The notes below the pieces were generated by a model. The model saw only the letters and a program-made list of their open reading frames with translations, was not told the DNA's origin and made no database searches. The position numbers were made by a program, and so were the translations under genes. DNA of 64,000 nt from Sulfuritalea sp. (GTDB taxonomy: Bacteria > Pseudomonadota > Gammaproteobacteria > Burkholderiales > Rhodocyclaceae), in contig JAUXUK010000079.1 in the NCBI GenBank assembly GCA_030680805.1, positions 1 through 64,000 on the forward strand, given 5' to 3'. Below, piece by piece: positions 16,353 through 25,118 of the stretch. Numbering within the stretch: the first letter of the stretch is position 1; each line of letters begins with the position of its first letter.

Positions 16353-18929
16353 ATGAAATCGACAACCGAGAGGATGCGCGACATCCTGAATCCAGGCCGC
16401 CGCAGCTTCATCAAGACGACGGCGGCCGGCGCCGCCCTGTCGGCGGCCGGCGGCCTGATCGAGATGGCGACGCAGAAGAAGGAGGCCCAGGCTTTCGCTT
16501 ACGCGCCGCACTACACCGACGACCAGCTCACCACGGTGGTGACCAGTTGCGACCACAACTGCGGTTCGCGCCACATGCTGGTGGCACACAAGAAGGGCGA
16601 CGTCATCGTCCGCCTGTCGACGGACGACGGGCGCTACCAGGAAAACGGCGCCTTCGGCAAGGACACGTTCGAGGAACCGCAACTCAGGGCCTGCCTGCGC
16701 GGCCGCTCCTACCGCTCGCGACTGTATTCGCCCGAGCGACTGCTCTACCCGATGATGCGCGTCGGCGAGCGCGGCGAGGGCAAGTTCAAGCGCGTTACCT
16801 GGGACCAGGCACTCGATCACATTGCGAAGAAGATGATCGAGCTGAAGGCAAAATACGGCCCGACGGCGATCCTCGACCAGGCGTATGCCGGCAGTTCCTA
16901 TGGCGTGCTGCACAAGTCGGACCAGATCGAGGGCTTGCTGGCGCGCTTCCTCGGCATGTTTGGCTGCCGCACCAACTCGTGGTCGGTACCGAGCTATCAG
17001 GGCACGACTTTCAGTTCGCGCATCACCTTCGGCACCATCGAGGACGGCAACGAAGACGATGCCTTTGCCGACACCAAGCTGATGATCATGTGGGGCTGGA
17101 ATCCGGCCTACACCTTCCACGGCGGCAACACCTTCTACTACATGCGACTGGCCAAGCAGCGCGGCTGCAAGTTCGTCGTTGTCGATCCGCAATACACCGA
17201 CTCGGCGGCGGCCTACGATGCATGGTGGATTCCGATCCGGCCCAATACCGATGCGGCGATGCTGGCCGGCATGGCCCACTACATTTTCGCCAACAATCTG
17301 CAGGACCAGAAGTTCATCGACAAGTTCGTGCAGGGCATGGACGCGGGCACCATGCCCGACTGGGCCAAGGGTCAGGAGAACTTCAAGGACTACATTCTGG
17401 GCACGTCGGATGGCGTGCCCAAGACACCCGAGTGGGCCGAGAAAATATGCGGCGTGCCCGCGGCGGATATCGTCAAGCTGGCCGACATGTATGCCCGCAC
17501 CAAGCCCGCGGCGCTCAAGGCTTCCTGGGCGCCGGGCCGCAATGCCTACGGTGAGCAGTACAACCGCATGGCCGCGGCGGTGCAGGCGATGACCGGCAAC
17601 ATCGGCATCCTCGGCGGCTGTGCCGAAGGTGTCGGCAAGGGTTGGCACGCCGAGAGTGCGGCCTATCCCTACGACGAGAACGCCAACCTCTGGTGGGCTT
17701 CGATCAAGTCCGACCGCTGGGCGCACTGCGTGCTGAACTATCCCAACGTCAAGCGCGAGGAAATCGGCTGCTGGCCGCGCGACGACGCGCTCGACGGCAA
17801 GATTCCCAACATCAAGGCGATCTTCTGGCACGGTTCGGACTGGTTCAACCAGCTCACCAACATCAACAAGGAAATCGAGGCGATCAAGAAACTGGAACTG
17901 GTGGTCTGCTCGGACTCGACCATCACGCCGTCCGGTTTGTGGGCCGATGTGTTGCTGCCCATCGCCACCCACTTCGAGCGGCACGACGTGGCGCTGCCCT
18001 GGTACAAGGGCCATTACTACATTCACCGGCCGACGGTCATCGAGCCGATGGGCGAATCGAAGACCGACCTGCAGGTCTATACCGAACTGGCCTATCGCCT
18101 CGAAGCGCTCGATCCTTCGCTGAAGAACCTCGGCAAGCGCTACAACCCGCGTGCCGACCGCAGCTATTTCGACAATCCGGATGCGGTGGACGAAGCCTAT
18201 CTTGTGGCCTGGTGGAAGAAGGTTCAGGACCACCAGCACGTCGTCATGGGCTGGGAGGAGTTCAAGCGCCGGGGTGTCTACAAGTTCAAGTTCGACAAAC
18301 CACTGGTGGCCTTCCGCGCTCAGGTCGAGGAAGGTGAACCCTTCGAGACGCCGTCGGGGAAGATCGAAATCTTCTCGACCACGCTGGCGCAGGTCAAGGA
18401 CTGGACCAGGACGCAGTATGGCTACCCGATCCCGGCCATCCCGAAATGGGTGGAGCCCTTCGAATGGCTTGGCGACACGAAGAAAGTGAAGGACCACCCG
18501 TTCCACTTGATTACGCCGCACCCGCGCCACCGGACGCACTCGATTTTCCACAACATTCCGTGGTTGCGGGAGACCTACCAGCAGGAAGTGACCCTCAACG
18601 CGTCGGATGCAGCGAAGCTCGGCATCGTCACCGGTGACATCGTCGAAGTCTGGAATGACCGCGGTACCGTCGTCGTTCCGGCCTATGTCACCGAGCGCTG
18701 CATGCCGGGCGTCGCGGTGATTTTTGAAGGTTCGTGGATGGATCTCGACAAAAAGGGTATCGATCGGTCCGGCAACCCGGACTTCCTGACCAAGGATGAG
18801 CCGAGTCCCGCTGGCGCCTTCGCTTACAACACCATACTGGCGAACATCCGCAAGTCGGCCCTGGAACATCGTCCCGGATGGGACAGCCAGGCCACGGCGC
18901 GGTCCTACATTTTCCGGCGCGACGCCTGA
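16353..18929 (+). CDS. DMSO-reductase-family molybdopterin oxidoreductase, catalytic subunit
   Basis: This 858-residue protein has a Tat signal (GRRSFIKTTAAG). The Fe-S site near the N-terminus reads C66-x3-C70-x3-H74-x39-C114: the third position, Cys in DmsA, is His. Next come LRACLRGRSYRSRLYSPERLLYPM, typical of the DmsA branch, and the molybdopterin domains. Around residues 208-216 (NSWSVPSYQG) a serine occupies the region of the DmsA Mo ligand. A dinucleotide-binding domain forms the C-terminus (HPFHLITPHPRHRTHSIFHN). It is predicted periplasmic, pairing with the ferredoxin subunit encoded next. The substrate is not determinable: S-oxide, N-oxide, sulfur or another oxyanion remain possible. 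Chaperone, FeS subunit, pentaheme cytochrome and sensor pair are co-encoded. Confidence 0.9.
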   Translation: MKSTTERMRDILNPGRRSFIKTTAAGAALSAAGGLIEMATQKKEAQAFAYAPHYTDDQLTTVVTSCDHNCGSRHMLVAHKKGDVIVRLSTDDGRYQENGAFGKDTFEEPQLRACLRGRSYRSRLYSPERLLYPMMRVGERGEGKFKRVTWDQALDHIAKKMIELKAKYGPTAILDQAYAGSSYGVLHKSDQIEGLLARFLGMFGCRTNSWSVPSYQGTTFSSRITFGTIEDGNEDDAFADTKLMIMWGWNPAYTFHGGNTFYYMRLAKQRGCKFVVVDPQYTDSAAAYDAWWIPIRPNTDAAMLAGMAHYIFANNLQDQKFIDKFVQGMDAGTMPDWAKGQENFKDYILGTSDGVPKTPEWAEKICGVPAADIVKLADMYARTKPAALKASWAPGRNAYGEQYNRMAAAVQAMTGNIGILGGCAEGVGKGWHAESAAYPYDENANLWWASIKSDRWAHCVLNYPNVKREEIGCWPRDDALDGKIPNIKAIFWHGSDWFNQLTNINKEIEAIKKLELVVCSDSTITPSGLWADVLLPIATHFERHDVALPWYKGHYYIHRPTVIEPMGESKTDLQVYTELAYRLEALDPSLKNLGKRYNPRADRSYFDNPDAVDEAYLVAWWKKVQDHQHVVMGWEEFKRRGVYKFKFDKPLVAFRAQVEEGEPFETPSGKIEIFSTTLAQVKDWTRTQYGYPIPAIPKWVEPFEWLGDTKKVKDHPFHLITPHPRHRTHSIFHNIPWLRETYQQEVTLNASDAAKLGIVTGDIVEVWNDRGTVVVPAYVTERCMPGVAVIFEGSWMDLDKKGIDRSGNPDFLTKDEPSPAGAFAYNTILANIRKSALEHRPGWDSQATARSYIFRRDA

Positions 18930-18939
18930 GGGCCCGATC

Positions 18940-19605
18940 ATGACGAAAAAACTCGACATGAAGCAGGTCAAAGTCGCCCTCGAACGCAAGGTGGCGCAGA
19001 CCTACGAGCCGGTCAAGCCGGCCAAGCAGCTCGGCTTCATTCACCACAACGTCGATTGCATCGGCTGCCGCGCCTGCGAAATCGCCTGCAAGGACAAGAA
19101 TGGACTACCGCCAGGCCCGCGCTTCCGCCGCGTGATGTACGTCGAGGGCGGCCATTACCCGGACGTATTCGCGTACAAGGTGAACATGTCCTGCAACCAC
19201 TGCGCCGAACCTGCCTGCCTGCCGACCTGCCCCACCGGGGCGATCTGGAAGCGCGAAGCCGACGGCATCGTGGATATCGACTCGACCTTGTGCATCGGTT
19301 GCCGCCGCTGCGAGGCGGCCTGTCCCTACGGCGCGCCGCAGTGGAACCCGAAGGAGCAAATCGTCCAGAAGTGCAACATGTGTGTCGACGAGATCGAGGC
19401 CGGGCGCAAGCCCTACTGCGTGATGGCCTGCATGATGCGCGTGCTCGACATCGGTCCCATCGAGGCGCTCTGGAACGCCAGCCACAAGACCACCGCCATC
19501 GGCCCGCACGACAAGCCGGTGCGCCAAGTGAAGAACATGGCGAATCCCGAACTCACCCGACCGTCGATCGCCTTCGTGCCGCACAGCAAGGGCAAGGTCG
19601 AATGA
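18940..19605 (+). CDS. DmsB-like four-cluster ferredoxin subunit
   Basis: The 221-residue protein contains four cysteine clusters for [4Fe-4S]: CIGCRACEIACK, CNHCAEPACLPTCP, CIGCRRCEAACP and a last one CNMC...C-x3-C with a long insert. That is the DmsB/PsrB/NrfC electron-wire pattern. There is no own signal sequence, so it should be exported with the Tat-carrying catalytic subunit. The ATG at 18940 is 11 bp after the catalytic stop. The third cysteine of cluster 4 is retained, so all four sites look intact. Its stop overlaps the chaperone start (ATGA). Confidence 0.92.
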   Translation: MTKKLDMKQVKVALERKVAQTYEPVKPAKQLGFIHHNVDCIGCRACEIACKDKNGLPPGPRFRRVMYVEGGHYPDVFAYKVNMSCNHCAEPACLPTCPTGAIWKREADGIVDIDSTLCIGCRRCEAACPYGAPQWNPKEQIVQKCNMCVDEIEAGRKPYCVMACMMRVLDIGPIEALWNASHKTTAIGPHDKPVRQVKNMANPELTRPSIAFVPHSKGKVE

Positions 19606-20357
19606 CGCCGAACGCCATGATGGCCGAGCTGGCTGCGGCCCTCGCCGAAGATGCCGCGACACTCGCCCTGCTGCACGACAGCGAACTGACGCCGTCCGTC
19701 CTGGCCGAACTGAAGGAGGTGGATTTTCCGACGAACCTCGGCCTGTTCCCGGCAGGCGAGGCAAGTCTGGGCAGTTTCGAAATGATGCGAGGCGCAGTGG
19801 CGTCCCTGCCGGAGATCCCGGATGCCGCGCTGGTCGACGAACTGGCGGCTGATTTCGCAGCAATCTACCTGACCGGTTCATTTGGCGCGTCGCCCTGCGA
19901 ATCGTACTGGCTGTCCGACGACCACCTGGTCTGCCAGGACGCGATGTTCGATTTGCGCAAGCTCTACGCCGAACATGGGTTAGCCGTTCCCGACTGGCGC
20001 AAGCGGCCGGACGATCACCTGGTGTTCCAGCTTCAGTTCCTCGCTGGCAGGCTGAATGCGGCCGCAAGCAGGGACGACTGGCGTTCGATCGCCGGATTTC
20101 TCGATTTCCACCTGCTGCGCTGGCTGCCCGATTTCGCCGGGCGCGTTGCCGATCGCTGCAACATGATGTTCTACGCCGCCCTCGCCCTGTTGACCGAAGC
20201 CTGGCTGCAGCAACTGCGCGACCTGATTGACGACCATTTGGGCGAACCGCGTTTGAGCCGGGAGGAGATCGAGGCCAGCCTCGGCTCGCAACGCGAGGCC
20301 GAACCGGTGGCGGTGCCCATCGCATTCATGCCGGGCGCCGCCGGCCCGAGCTGGTAG
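19602..20357 (+). CDS. TorD/DmsD-family molybdoenzyme maturation chaperone
   Basis: This 251-residue, mostly helical protein carries the TorD signature region (FAAIYLTGSFGASPCESYWLSDD) and a later LPDFAGRV segment. Such chaperones bind the Tat signal of a specific molybdoenzyme and hold export until the cofactor is inserted. It is cytoplasmic. The ATG at 19602 overlaps the ferredoxin stop. Encoded directly after the catalytic and FeS subunits, it most likely serves this enzyme. Confidence 0.88.
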   Translation: MTPNAMMAELAAALAEDAATLALLHDSELTPSVLAELKEVDFPTNLGLFPAGEASLGSFEMMRGAVASLPEIPDAALVDELAADFAAIYLTGSFGASPCESYWLSDDHLVCQDAMFDLRKLYAEHGLAVPDWRKRPDDHLVFQLQFLAGRLNAAASRDDWRSIAGFLDFHLLRWLPDFAGRVADRCNMMFYAALALLTEAWLQQLRDLIDDHLGEPRLSREEIEASLGSQREAEPVAVPIAFMPGAAGPSW

Positions 20358-20439
20358 CCGCCCGGCGGGAGGCACCCAGCAGCCCGGGTGACAGCGCCGC
20401 GGCAAAGCCAATCGCATTTGCTTGCAGTATCCTCGCACC

Positions 20440-22308
20440 ATGACCACTCGTGTTGCCCATCTGAGCCACCGTCTGTTGCGGGGTGTCCTGCTGGCCGCCG
20501 GAGGGGCGTCGCTGCTGCTGGGCGTCGTGTTTCTGGGCCTGTACCGGCAGCAACTCGAAAATGAACGCGCCGAAGCTTCGCTGCACTTGAACCGCATGTT
20601 GCAGGTGACTTGGGAAAACGCCATGCTAAAACGCGACGTCGAAGGCCTGCGCGACATCGTCAGCAATCTCGGCACGCTGCCCGGGATACGCGATGTACTG
20701 ATCCTGGCGCCATCCGGAGAGGTGCGCTTCGCCTCCGATGCGGCCAAGCTGGGGCGCCAGATGGCCGATGTCGCGCAAGCCACCACGGTCGGCAAGCCGC
20801 TGAGCCGCTTCGAGAATCTGGACGCGGGCGGCGAGGTGCTGCGCTCCATCAACCCGGTGCCGAATCGTGCTCCCTGCATGCCCTGTCACGGCGCCGTCGA
20901 GAAGCATCCGGTGAATGGCGTCCTGGTGATCGATTACGATGCGGCGCCGATTCGCGACAGTGCCCGTCGCAGCGCCGCCCTGTTCCTGCTGGCCGGCAGC
21001 GCCGTGCTCGGCCTCACGCTGGCCACCCTGTGGCTGGCCTTGCGGCGCCACGTGATTCGTCCATTGGCGGACCTGGATGCGGCCGCCCGTGCCCTGGCGA
21101 CCAATGACTTGTCGGTGCGCGCCGTGGTCACCCGCGACGACGAGATCGGCCGCGCCGCCGACAGCTTCAATCGCATGGCGGGGCGCCTCGAAGCGCAAAT
21201 GGCTCTGGTGCGCGCCCATGAAGCCTGGTTGCAGGAAATCCTCGATGGCTTGCCGGACGGCGTGCGCGTCATCCGGGTCGCCGACAAGAAGGTGGTGCTG
21301 GCCAATCGTGCCTTCTGCCAGCAGACCGAACGGCCGCTGGAGGAGATCCTCGACCACTCCTGCCACAGCAGCAGCCATGCTCGCGCGGAACCCTGTACGG
21401 CTACCCTGGTGATCTGCCCGCTGGTCGAGTTGCGCGAAGTCGGCGCTACCCTCAAGGCCAGCCACCACCACCAGCGCGCGGGCGGTGGCCAGTTCCCGGC
21501 TGAAGTCAACGCCGTCCTGGTCGAGATCGACGGGGAGGGCGGCGCAGAGCGCTACATCGTCGAATCGGTGCGCGACCTCGGCCAGGCGGTGCTGGTTTCG
21601 CACGAGCAGCGCCTGTCAGAACTCGGCCTGCTCGCGGCCGGCATCGCCCACGAGATCCACAACCCATTGGGCTCGGTGCGCCTCGGCGTCCAGGGCCTCG
21701 CGCGGGAAATCCGGGAAGCGCGCATTACGCCGGAGCAGATCGCGGAATACATGGGCCTCATCGACCAGGAGATCGACAATTGCATCGCCGTCACGCGTCG
21801 CCTGCTGCTGCTGGCGCGGCCGCCCAGCAACAGCCTGCAACTGGTGGTGCTCGGCGAGGCGCTGGGGGACACGTTGAAATTGCTTGAGTTCGACGCGCAG
21901 GGCCGGAACATCCGGCAGCGGATCGAGGTCGATGCGGCCCAGTCGAGGGTGCTGGCCGACGAGGCCGAGATCCGCATGATCTTCCTCAACCTGATACAGA
22001 ACGCGCACCACGCGATGCCGGAGGGTGGCACGCTGACGGCCCGGGTCAGCGAGGCCGAAGGGCAGGCGCTGATCGAGATCGCCGATACCGGAATCGGCAT
22101 GGACGCGGAATACGTGGCCAGGATTTTCGATCCCTTCTTCAGTCGGCGTGCCGACGGAGTCGCCGGGACCGGCCTCGGCCTGACCATCGTCAAGAACTTC
22201 GTCGAACGCATGGCAGGTGAAATCCGGGTCGAAAGCGCACCCGGCCGCGGCACGCGTTTCCTGATCCGCCTGCCGCTGGCCGAAAGCGCATGGGAGAAAG
22301 TTTCGTGA
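20440..22308 (+). CDS. Sensor histidine kinase with extracytoplasmic c-type heme site
   Basis: The 622-residue protein has two transmembrane helices (about 14-36 and 178-200) enclosing a sensor domain that ends with CMPCH (146-150), a c-heme attachment motif. A HAMP domain, a PAS domain (about 265-385) and a HisKA/HATPase core follow (phospho-acceptor H404 in GIAHEIHNPLGSV; N-box NLIQNAHHAMP; GTGLGLTI). The PAS contains C308-x4-H and C319-x6-C326-P, a cysteine/histidine pattern shared by PAS domains of several anaerobic kinases. It should sense periplasmic redox state or a heme ligand and control the adjacent sigma54 regulator. The ATG at 20440 is used; an upstream TTG is less likely. It starts 82 bp after the chaperone gene. 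Confidence 0.9.
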   Translation: MTTRVAHLSHRLLRGVLLAAGGASLLLGVVFLGLYRQQLENERAEASLHLNRMLQVTWENAMLKRDVEGLRDIVSNLGTLPGIRDVLILAPSGEVRFASDAAKLGRQMADVAQATTVGKPLSRFENLDAGGEVLRSINPVPNRAPCMPCHGAVEKHPVNGVLVIDYDAAPIRDSARRSAALFLLAGSAVLGLTLATLWLALRRHVIRPLADLDAAARALATNDLSVRAVVTRDDEIGRAADSFNRMAGRLEAQMALVRAHEAWLQEILDGLPDGVRVIRVADKKVVLANRAFCQQTERPLEEILDHSCHSSSHARAEPCTATLVICPLVELREVGATLKASHHHQRAGGGQFPAEVNAVLVEIDGEGGAERYIVESVRDLGQAVLVSHEQRLSELGLLAAGIAHEIHNPLGSVRLGVQGLAREIREARITPEQIAEYMGLIDQEIDNCIAVTRRLLLLARPPSNSLQLVVLGEALGDTLKLLEFDAQGRNIRQRIEVDAAQSRVLADEAEIRMIFLNLIQNAHHAMPEGGTLTARVSEAEGQALIEIADTGIGMDAEYVARIFDPFFSRRADGVAGTGLGLTIVKNFVERMAGEIRVESAPGRGTRFLIRLPLAESAWEKVS

Positions 22309-23636
22309 AGAAAAAAACGCTGCTCATCGTCGACGACGATGCCGTGTTCAACGGCCTCCTGCGGCGCCAGATCGAATCGATGGGTTTTGCCAGTGTCGGC
22401 GCCGGCACCTGGGCCGAGGCCCTGCAGAAGCTCGGTGAGATCGAACCCGACGCCATCATTCTCGATTTCAGGCTGCCCGACAGCGATGCGACGAAGATCC
22501 TCGCCGAAATCCGCAACCAGTACCCGGTGATCGTGCTCACCGGCTATGGATCGATTCCCAATGCGGTGAACGCGATTCGCCAGGGCGCGGCCGACTTCCT
22601 GACCAAGCCGGTGAATGTCGACGAACTGGAAATGACGGTTCGCCATGTGCTGGAAACCGCCGAGCTGAGAGAGTCGAACCAGTTCTACCGCACCCAGCTG
22701 GCGGCACATCGCCCCGGGCCGATGGTTTTCGACAGTCCGGCCATGCGCGAAGTGCAGGCCATGGTCGACGCGGTCGGGCCGACCGAGACCACGGTGCTGA
22801 TCCTTGGCGAATCGGGCACCGGCAAGGAACTCGTGGCGCAGGCAATACATGACAGAAGTCCACGGGCGCACCGGGAACTGGTCGCCATCGACGGCAGCGG
22901 TCTGCAGGAAAGCCTGTTCGAGTCCGAGCTGTTCGGCCACGAGCGCGGCGCCTTCACCGGTGCCGACCGGCAGAAGAAGGGCCTGATCGAAGAGGCGGCG
23001 GGCAGTACCCTGTTCCTCGACGAGATCGGCGACATCGGCGCCGCGATCCAGGCCAAGCTGCTGCGCGTGATGGAGACCAGCACCTTTCGTCGTCTCGGCG
23101 GCAACAAGACCCTGACCGCCGACGCGCGCTTTGTCGCGGCGACCAACCGTGACATCGAGGCCATGGGCCGCAGCGGCAGCTTTCGCAGCGACCTGTATTT
23201 CCGTCTCTCGCGTTTTGTCATCAATGTGCCGCCACTGCGCACCCGCCGTGAGGATATCGAGCCGCTGGCAAGGCATTTCCTCAACCTGCTGACCCGTACC
23301 GCGCCGATGACGCTGACGGCGGACGGCCTCAAGCTGTTGGTCGCCTACGACTGGCCCGGCAACGTGCGCGAACTGCGCAACGCGATCGAACGCGCCATCA
23401 TCCTGGCCCGGCCCGGCACCCAGGTGCGAGCAGAGCATCTTGCGTTCATCCCGCGCGCCCAGGCCGGGGAAACCGTGCTGCGCTTCGGCGAGGAACCGAC
23501 CCTGGAGCACATCGAGCGGGAGTACCTGCGACAGGTCATGTCCCGACATGGCGGCAACCGTCAGAAGACCGCCGCGGTGCTGGGTATCAGCGAGCGACAC
23601 ATCTACCGTCTGCTCGACAAGTATCGCCAGGCGTGA
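22305..23636 (+). CDS. Sigma54-dependent response regulator (NtrC family)
   Basis: The 443-residue product has a receiver domain with phospho-acceptor D54 (IILDFRLPD), an AAA+ sigma54-interaction domain (Walker A GESGTGKE, the GAFTGA loop intact, Walker B LFLDEIGD) and a C-terminal FIS-type helix-turn-helix (QKTAAVLGISERHIYRLLDKY). The GTG at 22305 overlaps the kinase stop (GTGA), with GGGAGAAAG upstream; an ATG at 22290 would place 5 extra residues. It forms a two-component pair with the heme-c kinase. Its likely target is a sigma54 promoter ahead of the molybdoenzyme operon or an unlinked gene; I did not find a clear -24/-12 element before 15135. Confidence 0.93.
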   Translation: MKKKTLLIVDDDAVFNGLLRRQIESMGFASVGAGTWAEALQKLGEIEPDAIILDFRLPDSDATKILAEIRNQYPVIVLTGYGSIPNAVNAIRQGAADFLTKPVNVDELEMTVRHVLETAELRESNQFYRTQLAAHRPGPMVFDSPAMREVQAMVDAVGPTETTVLILGESGTGKELVAQAIHDRSPRAHRELVAIDGSGLQESLFESELFGHERGAFTGADRQKKGLIEEAAGSTLFLDEIGDIGAAIQAKLLRVMETSTFRRLGGNKTLTADARFVAATNRDIEAMGRSGSFRSDLYFRLSRFVINVPPLRTRREDIEPLARHFLNLLTRTAPMTLTADGLKLLVAYDWPGNVRELRNAIERAIILARPGTQVRAEHLAFIPRAQAGETVLRFGEEPTLEHIEREYLRQVMSRHGGNRQKTAAVLGISERHIYRLLDKYRQA

Positions 23637-23674
23637 GAGAAGTCAGGATCATGCTGCGGGGCAAGGCAGGCAAG

Positions 23675-23704
23675 TTGACGGCGTGGGTATTGCACCGCTA
23701 GAAT
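23675..23704 (+). promoter_or_regulatory. Putative sigma70 promoter of the glutaredoxin gene
   Basis: TTGACG (23675-23680) and TAGAAT (23699-23704) are 18 bp apart, about 40 bp before the ATG at 23744. This separates the gene transcriptionally from the upstream regulator. Confidence 0.5.
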
Positions 23705-23743
23705 ATCCCGAGTTATTTACTCAACTATTTATTGGATCCAGCC

Positions 23744-24067
23744 ATGGACGTCAAACAGAAGATTCACGATACCGTCACCACCAACCCCGTTGTGCTCTAC
23801 ATGAAGGGCAACAAGCAGGCTCCGCAATGCGGCTTTTCGGCGCGGGCGGTACAGATCCTGCAGGCCTGCGGGGTCAAGGACTTCGTCACGGTGGATGTTT
23901 TGGCCGACCCGGAGGTGCGCCAGGGCGTCAAGGATTACGCCAACTGGCCGACCGTGCCGCAGCTCTATATCGGCGGCGAGTTCGTCGGCGGCAGCGACAT
24001 CATGACCGAGATGTACCAGTCGGGCGAGTTGCAGAAGCAGTTGGAACCGATCGTCAACGCCGCCTGA
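23744..24067 (+). CDS. grxD: Monothiol glutaredoxin, Grx4/GrxD type
   Basis: The 107-residue protein is a single thioredoxin-fold domain with the monothiol active site CGFS (C29), preceded by the K-G-N-K-Q-A-P-Q element that binds glutathione. WPTVPQLYIGGEFVGGSDI provides the cis-proline and second glutathione contact. Such proteins bind a [2Fe-2S] cluster as dimers and serve Fe-S trafficking. The ATG at 23744 follows five codons that only extend the frame upstream. It is unlikely to belong to the molybdoenzyme operon, although the strand is the same and Fe-S demand could link them. Confidence 0.95.
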   Translation: MDVKQKIHDTVTTNPVVLYMKGNKQAPQCGFSARAVQILQACGVKDFVTVDVLADPEVRQGVKDYANWPTVPQLYIGGEFVGGSDIMTEMYQSGELQKQLEPIVNAA

Positions 24068-24212
24068 AAGCTTGTGAATAAATCTACTGCGCGTACCGGA
24101 TCGGGGATTGGGCGGTGCTCGCTATCCTCATGTACAGAAACGTACATTCCGGTAGCTGCGCTCCGGCCGCACCCCGCTGCGGCCCGCTCGCTACGATTTC
24201 TTCACAAGCTTT
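24067..24212. mobile_element. 146-bp MITE-like inverted-repeat element
   Basis: The ends AAAGCTTGTGAA (24067-24078) and TTCACAAGCTTT (24201-24212) are perfect inverted repeats; with the next six bases 17 of 18 positions pair. The interior is GC-rich with a small GTAC palindrome and no gene. The element begins at the grxD stop codon and ends just before the stop of the convergent kinase-like gene, so it may also end transcription from both sides. Copies elsewhere in the genome would confirm mobility. Confidence 0.65.
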
Positions 24213-24215
24213 GAA

Positions 24216-25118
24216 TCAGCGCCTGAGTGCTCTCAGTAGTCCTTCAATCATGCGTTGCGCCTGACCCAGATAGGCACCGCCGAACAGGTTGAAGTGATTC
24301 AGGATGTGGTACAGGTTGTAGAGCGGCTTGCGCGCTTCGTAGCCTGAATCGAGCGGCCACGCCGCGCGATAGGCGACATGGAAGCTGGCGGGAAAGCCGC
24401 CGAACAATTCAGCCATGGCGATGTCGGTTTCGCGGTCGCCGTAGTAGCAGGCCGGATCGAAGAGCACTGCGGTGCCATCGCTGCATTGCGCCGTGTTGCC
24501 CGACCACAGATCACCGTGCAGCAGGCTCGGCACCGGCTGGTAGTCGATGAACATGCCGCCGACGCGTTCGATGATTGCGTCGCCTTTTGCCACCAAGGCC
24601 TTGTCCATGCCGTTTTTCAGCGCGAGCTGGAACTGCGGTCGCAGCCGACGCTCGCCGAAGAAATGCGGCCAGCTCGGATGAGGCGCATTGTTCTGCGGTG
24701 TGGCGCCGATGAAGTTGTCTTCGCTCCAGCCGAAGAGGTCTCCGGTAGCGCGGTGCAGCTGCGCCAGCGCGGTACCGAGCCGGGCTCCAGCCTGTGGATC
24801 GAGGGGTGCCAGATCGAGGAACTCGAGCACCAGAAAGGCCTGGGTTTCCGTGCTTCCCTGCACGATGACCGCAGGCGTTCGCACGGCGCCCGTCGCCGCC
24901 AGTGCGTGCAGCCCCCGGGCTTCCGCGGCAAACATCGGCGCCGTCCGGCAAGCGCCGACTTTTGCAAAATAGGGGCGCAGGCCGTCGGCAATGCGCCAGG
25001 CACGATGAATCGAGCCGCCGCCGACGGGGCTGATGGATGTGGGGGTGAAAGGGGTTTTGCTGTGCTCGGCTATCGCCGCTGCAATGACGTCAAACCCCGA
25101 GCCGGTCTCCGGTGTCAA
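24216..25118 (-). CDS. Fructosamine kinase/ketosamine-3-kinase family protein
   Basis: The 300-residue APH-like small-molecule kinase has SISPVGGGSIHRAWRI as nucleotide loop, FAKV for the lysine, LHGDLWSGNT as catalytic loop and FDPACYYGDRETDIAM as metal-binding DP motif. The family phosphorylates protein-bound fructosamines or ribulosamines as a deglycation step; bacterial members are cytosolic. The start is a TTG at 25118 overlapping the stop of the upstream Ser/Thr kinase. No ATG exists near the family N-terminus, and the longer open frame is a shadow of that kinase gene. Coupling to a protein kinase is unusual and may be incidental. Confidence 0.87.
   Translation of the reverse strand: MTPETGSGFDVIAAAIAEHSKTPFTPTSISPVGGGSIHRAWRIADGLRPYFAKVGACRTAPMFAAEARGLHALAATGAVRTPAVIVQGSTETQAFLVLEFLDLAPLDPQAGARLGTALAQLHRATGDLFGWSEDNFIGATPQNNAPHPSWPHFFGERRLRPQFQLALKNGMDKALVAKGDAIIERVGGMFIDYQPVPSLLHGDLWSGNTAQCSDGTAVLFDPACYYGDRETDIAMAELFGGFPASFHVAYRAAWPLDSGYEARKPLYNLYHILNHFNLFGGAYLGQAQRMIEGLLRALRR

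Noticed and set aside
16308-18989. Very long open frame (about 890 codons) on the minus strand
   Set aside because: It is antisense to the molybdoenzyme catalytic gene, which has complete family motifs. High GC makes long antisense frames common here.
21552-23600. Minus-strand frame of about 680 codons
   Set aside because: It is antisense to the heme-c kinase and its response regulator. Composition is Arg/His/Gly-rich without any domain.
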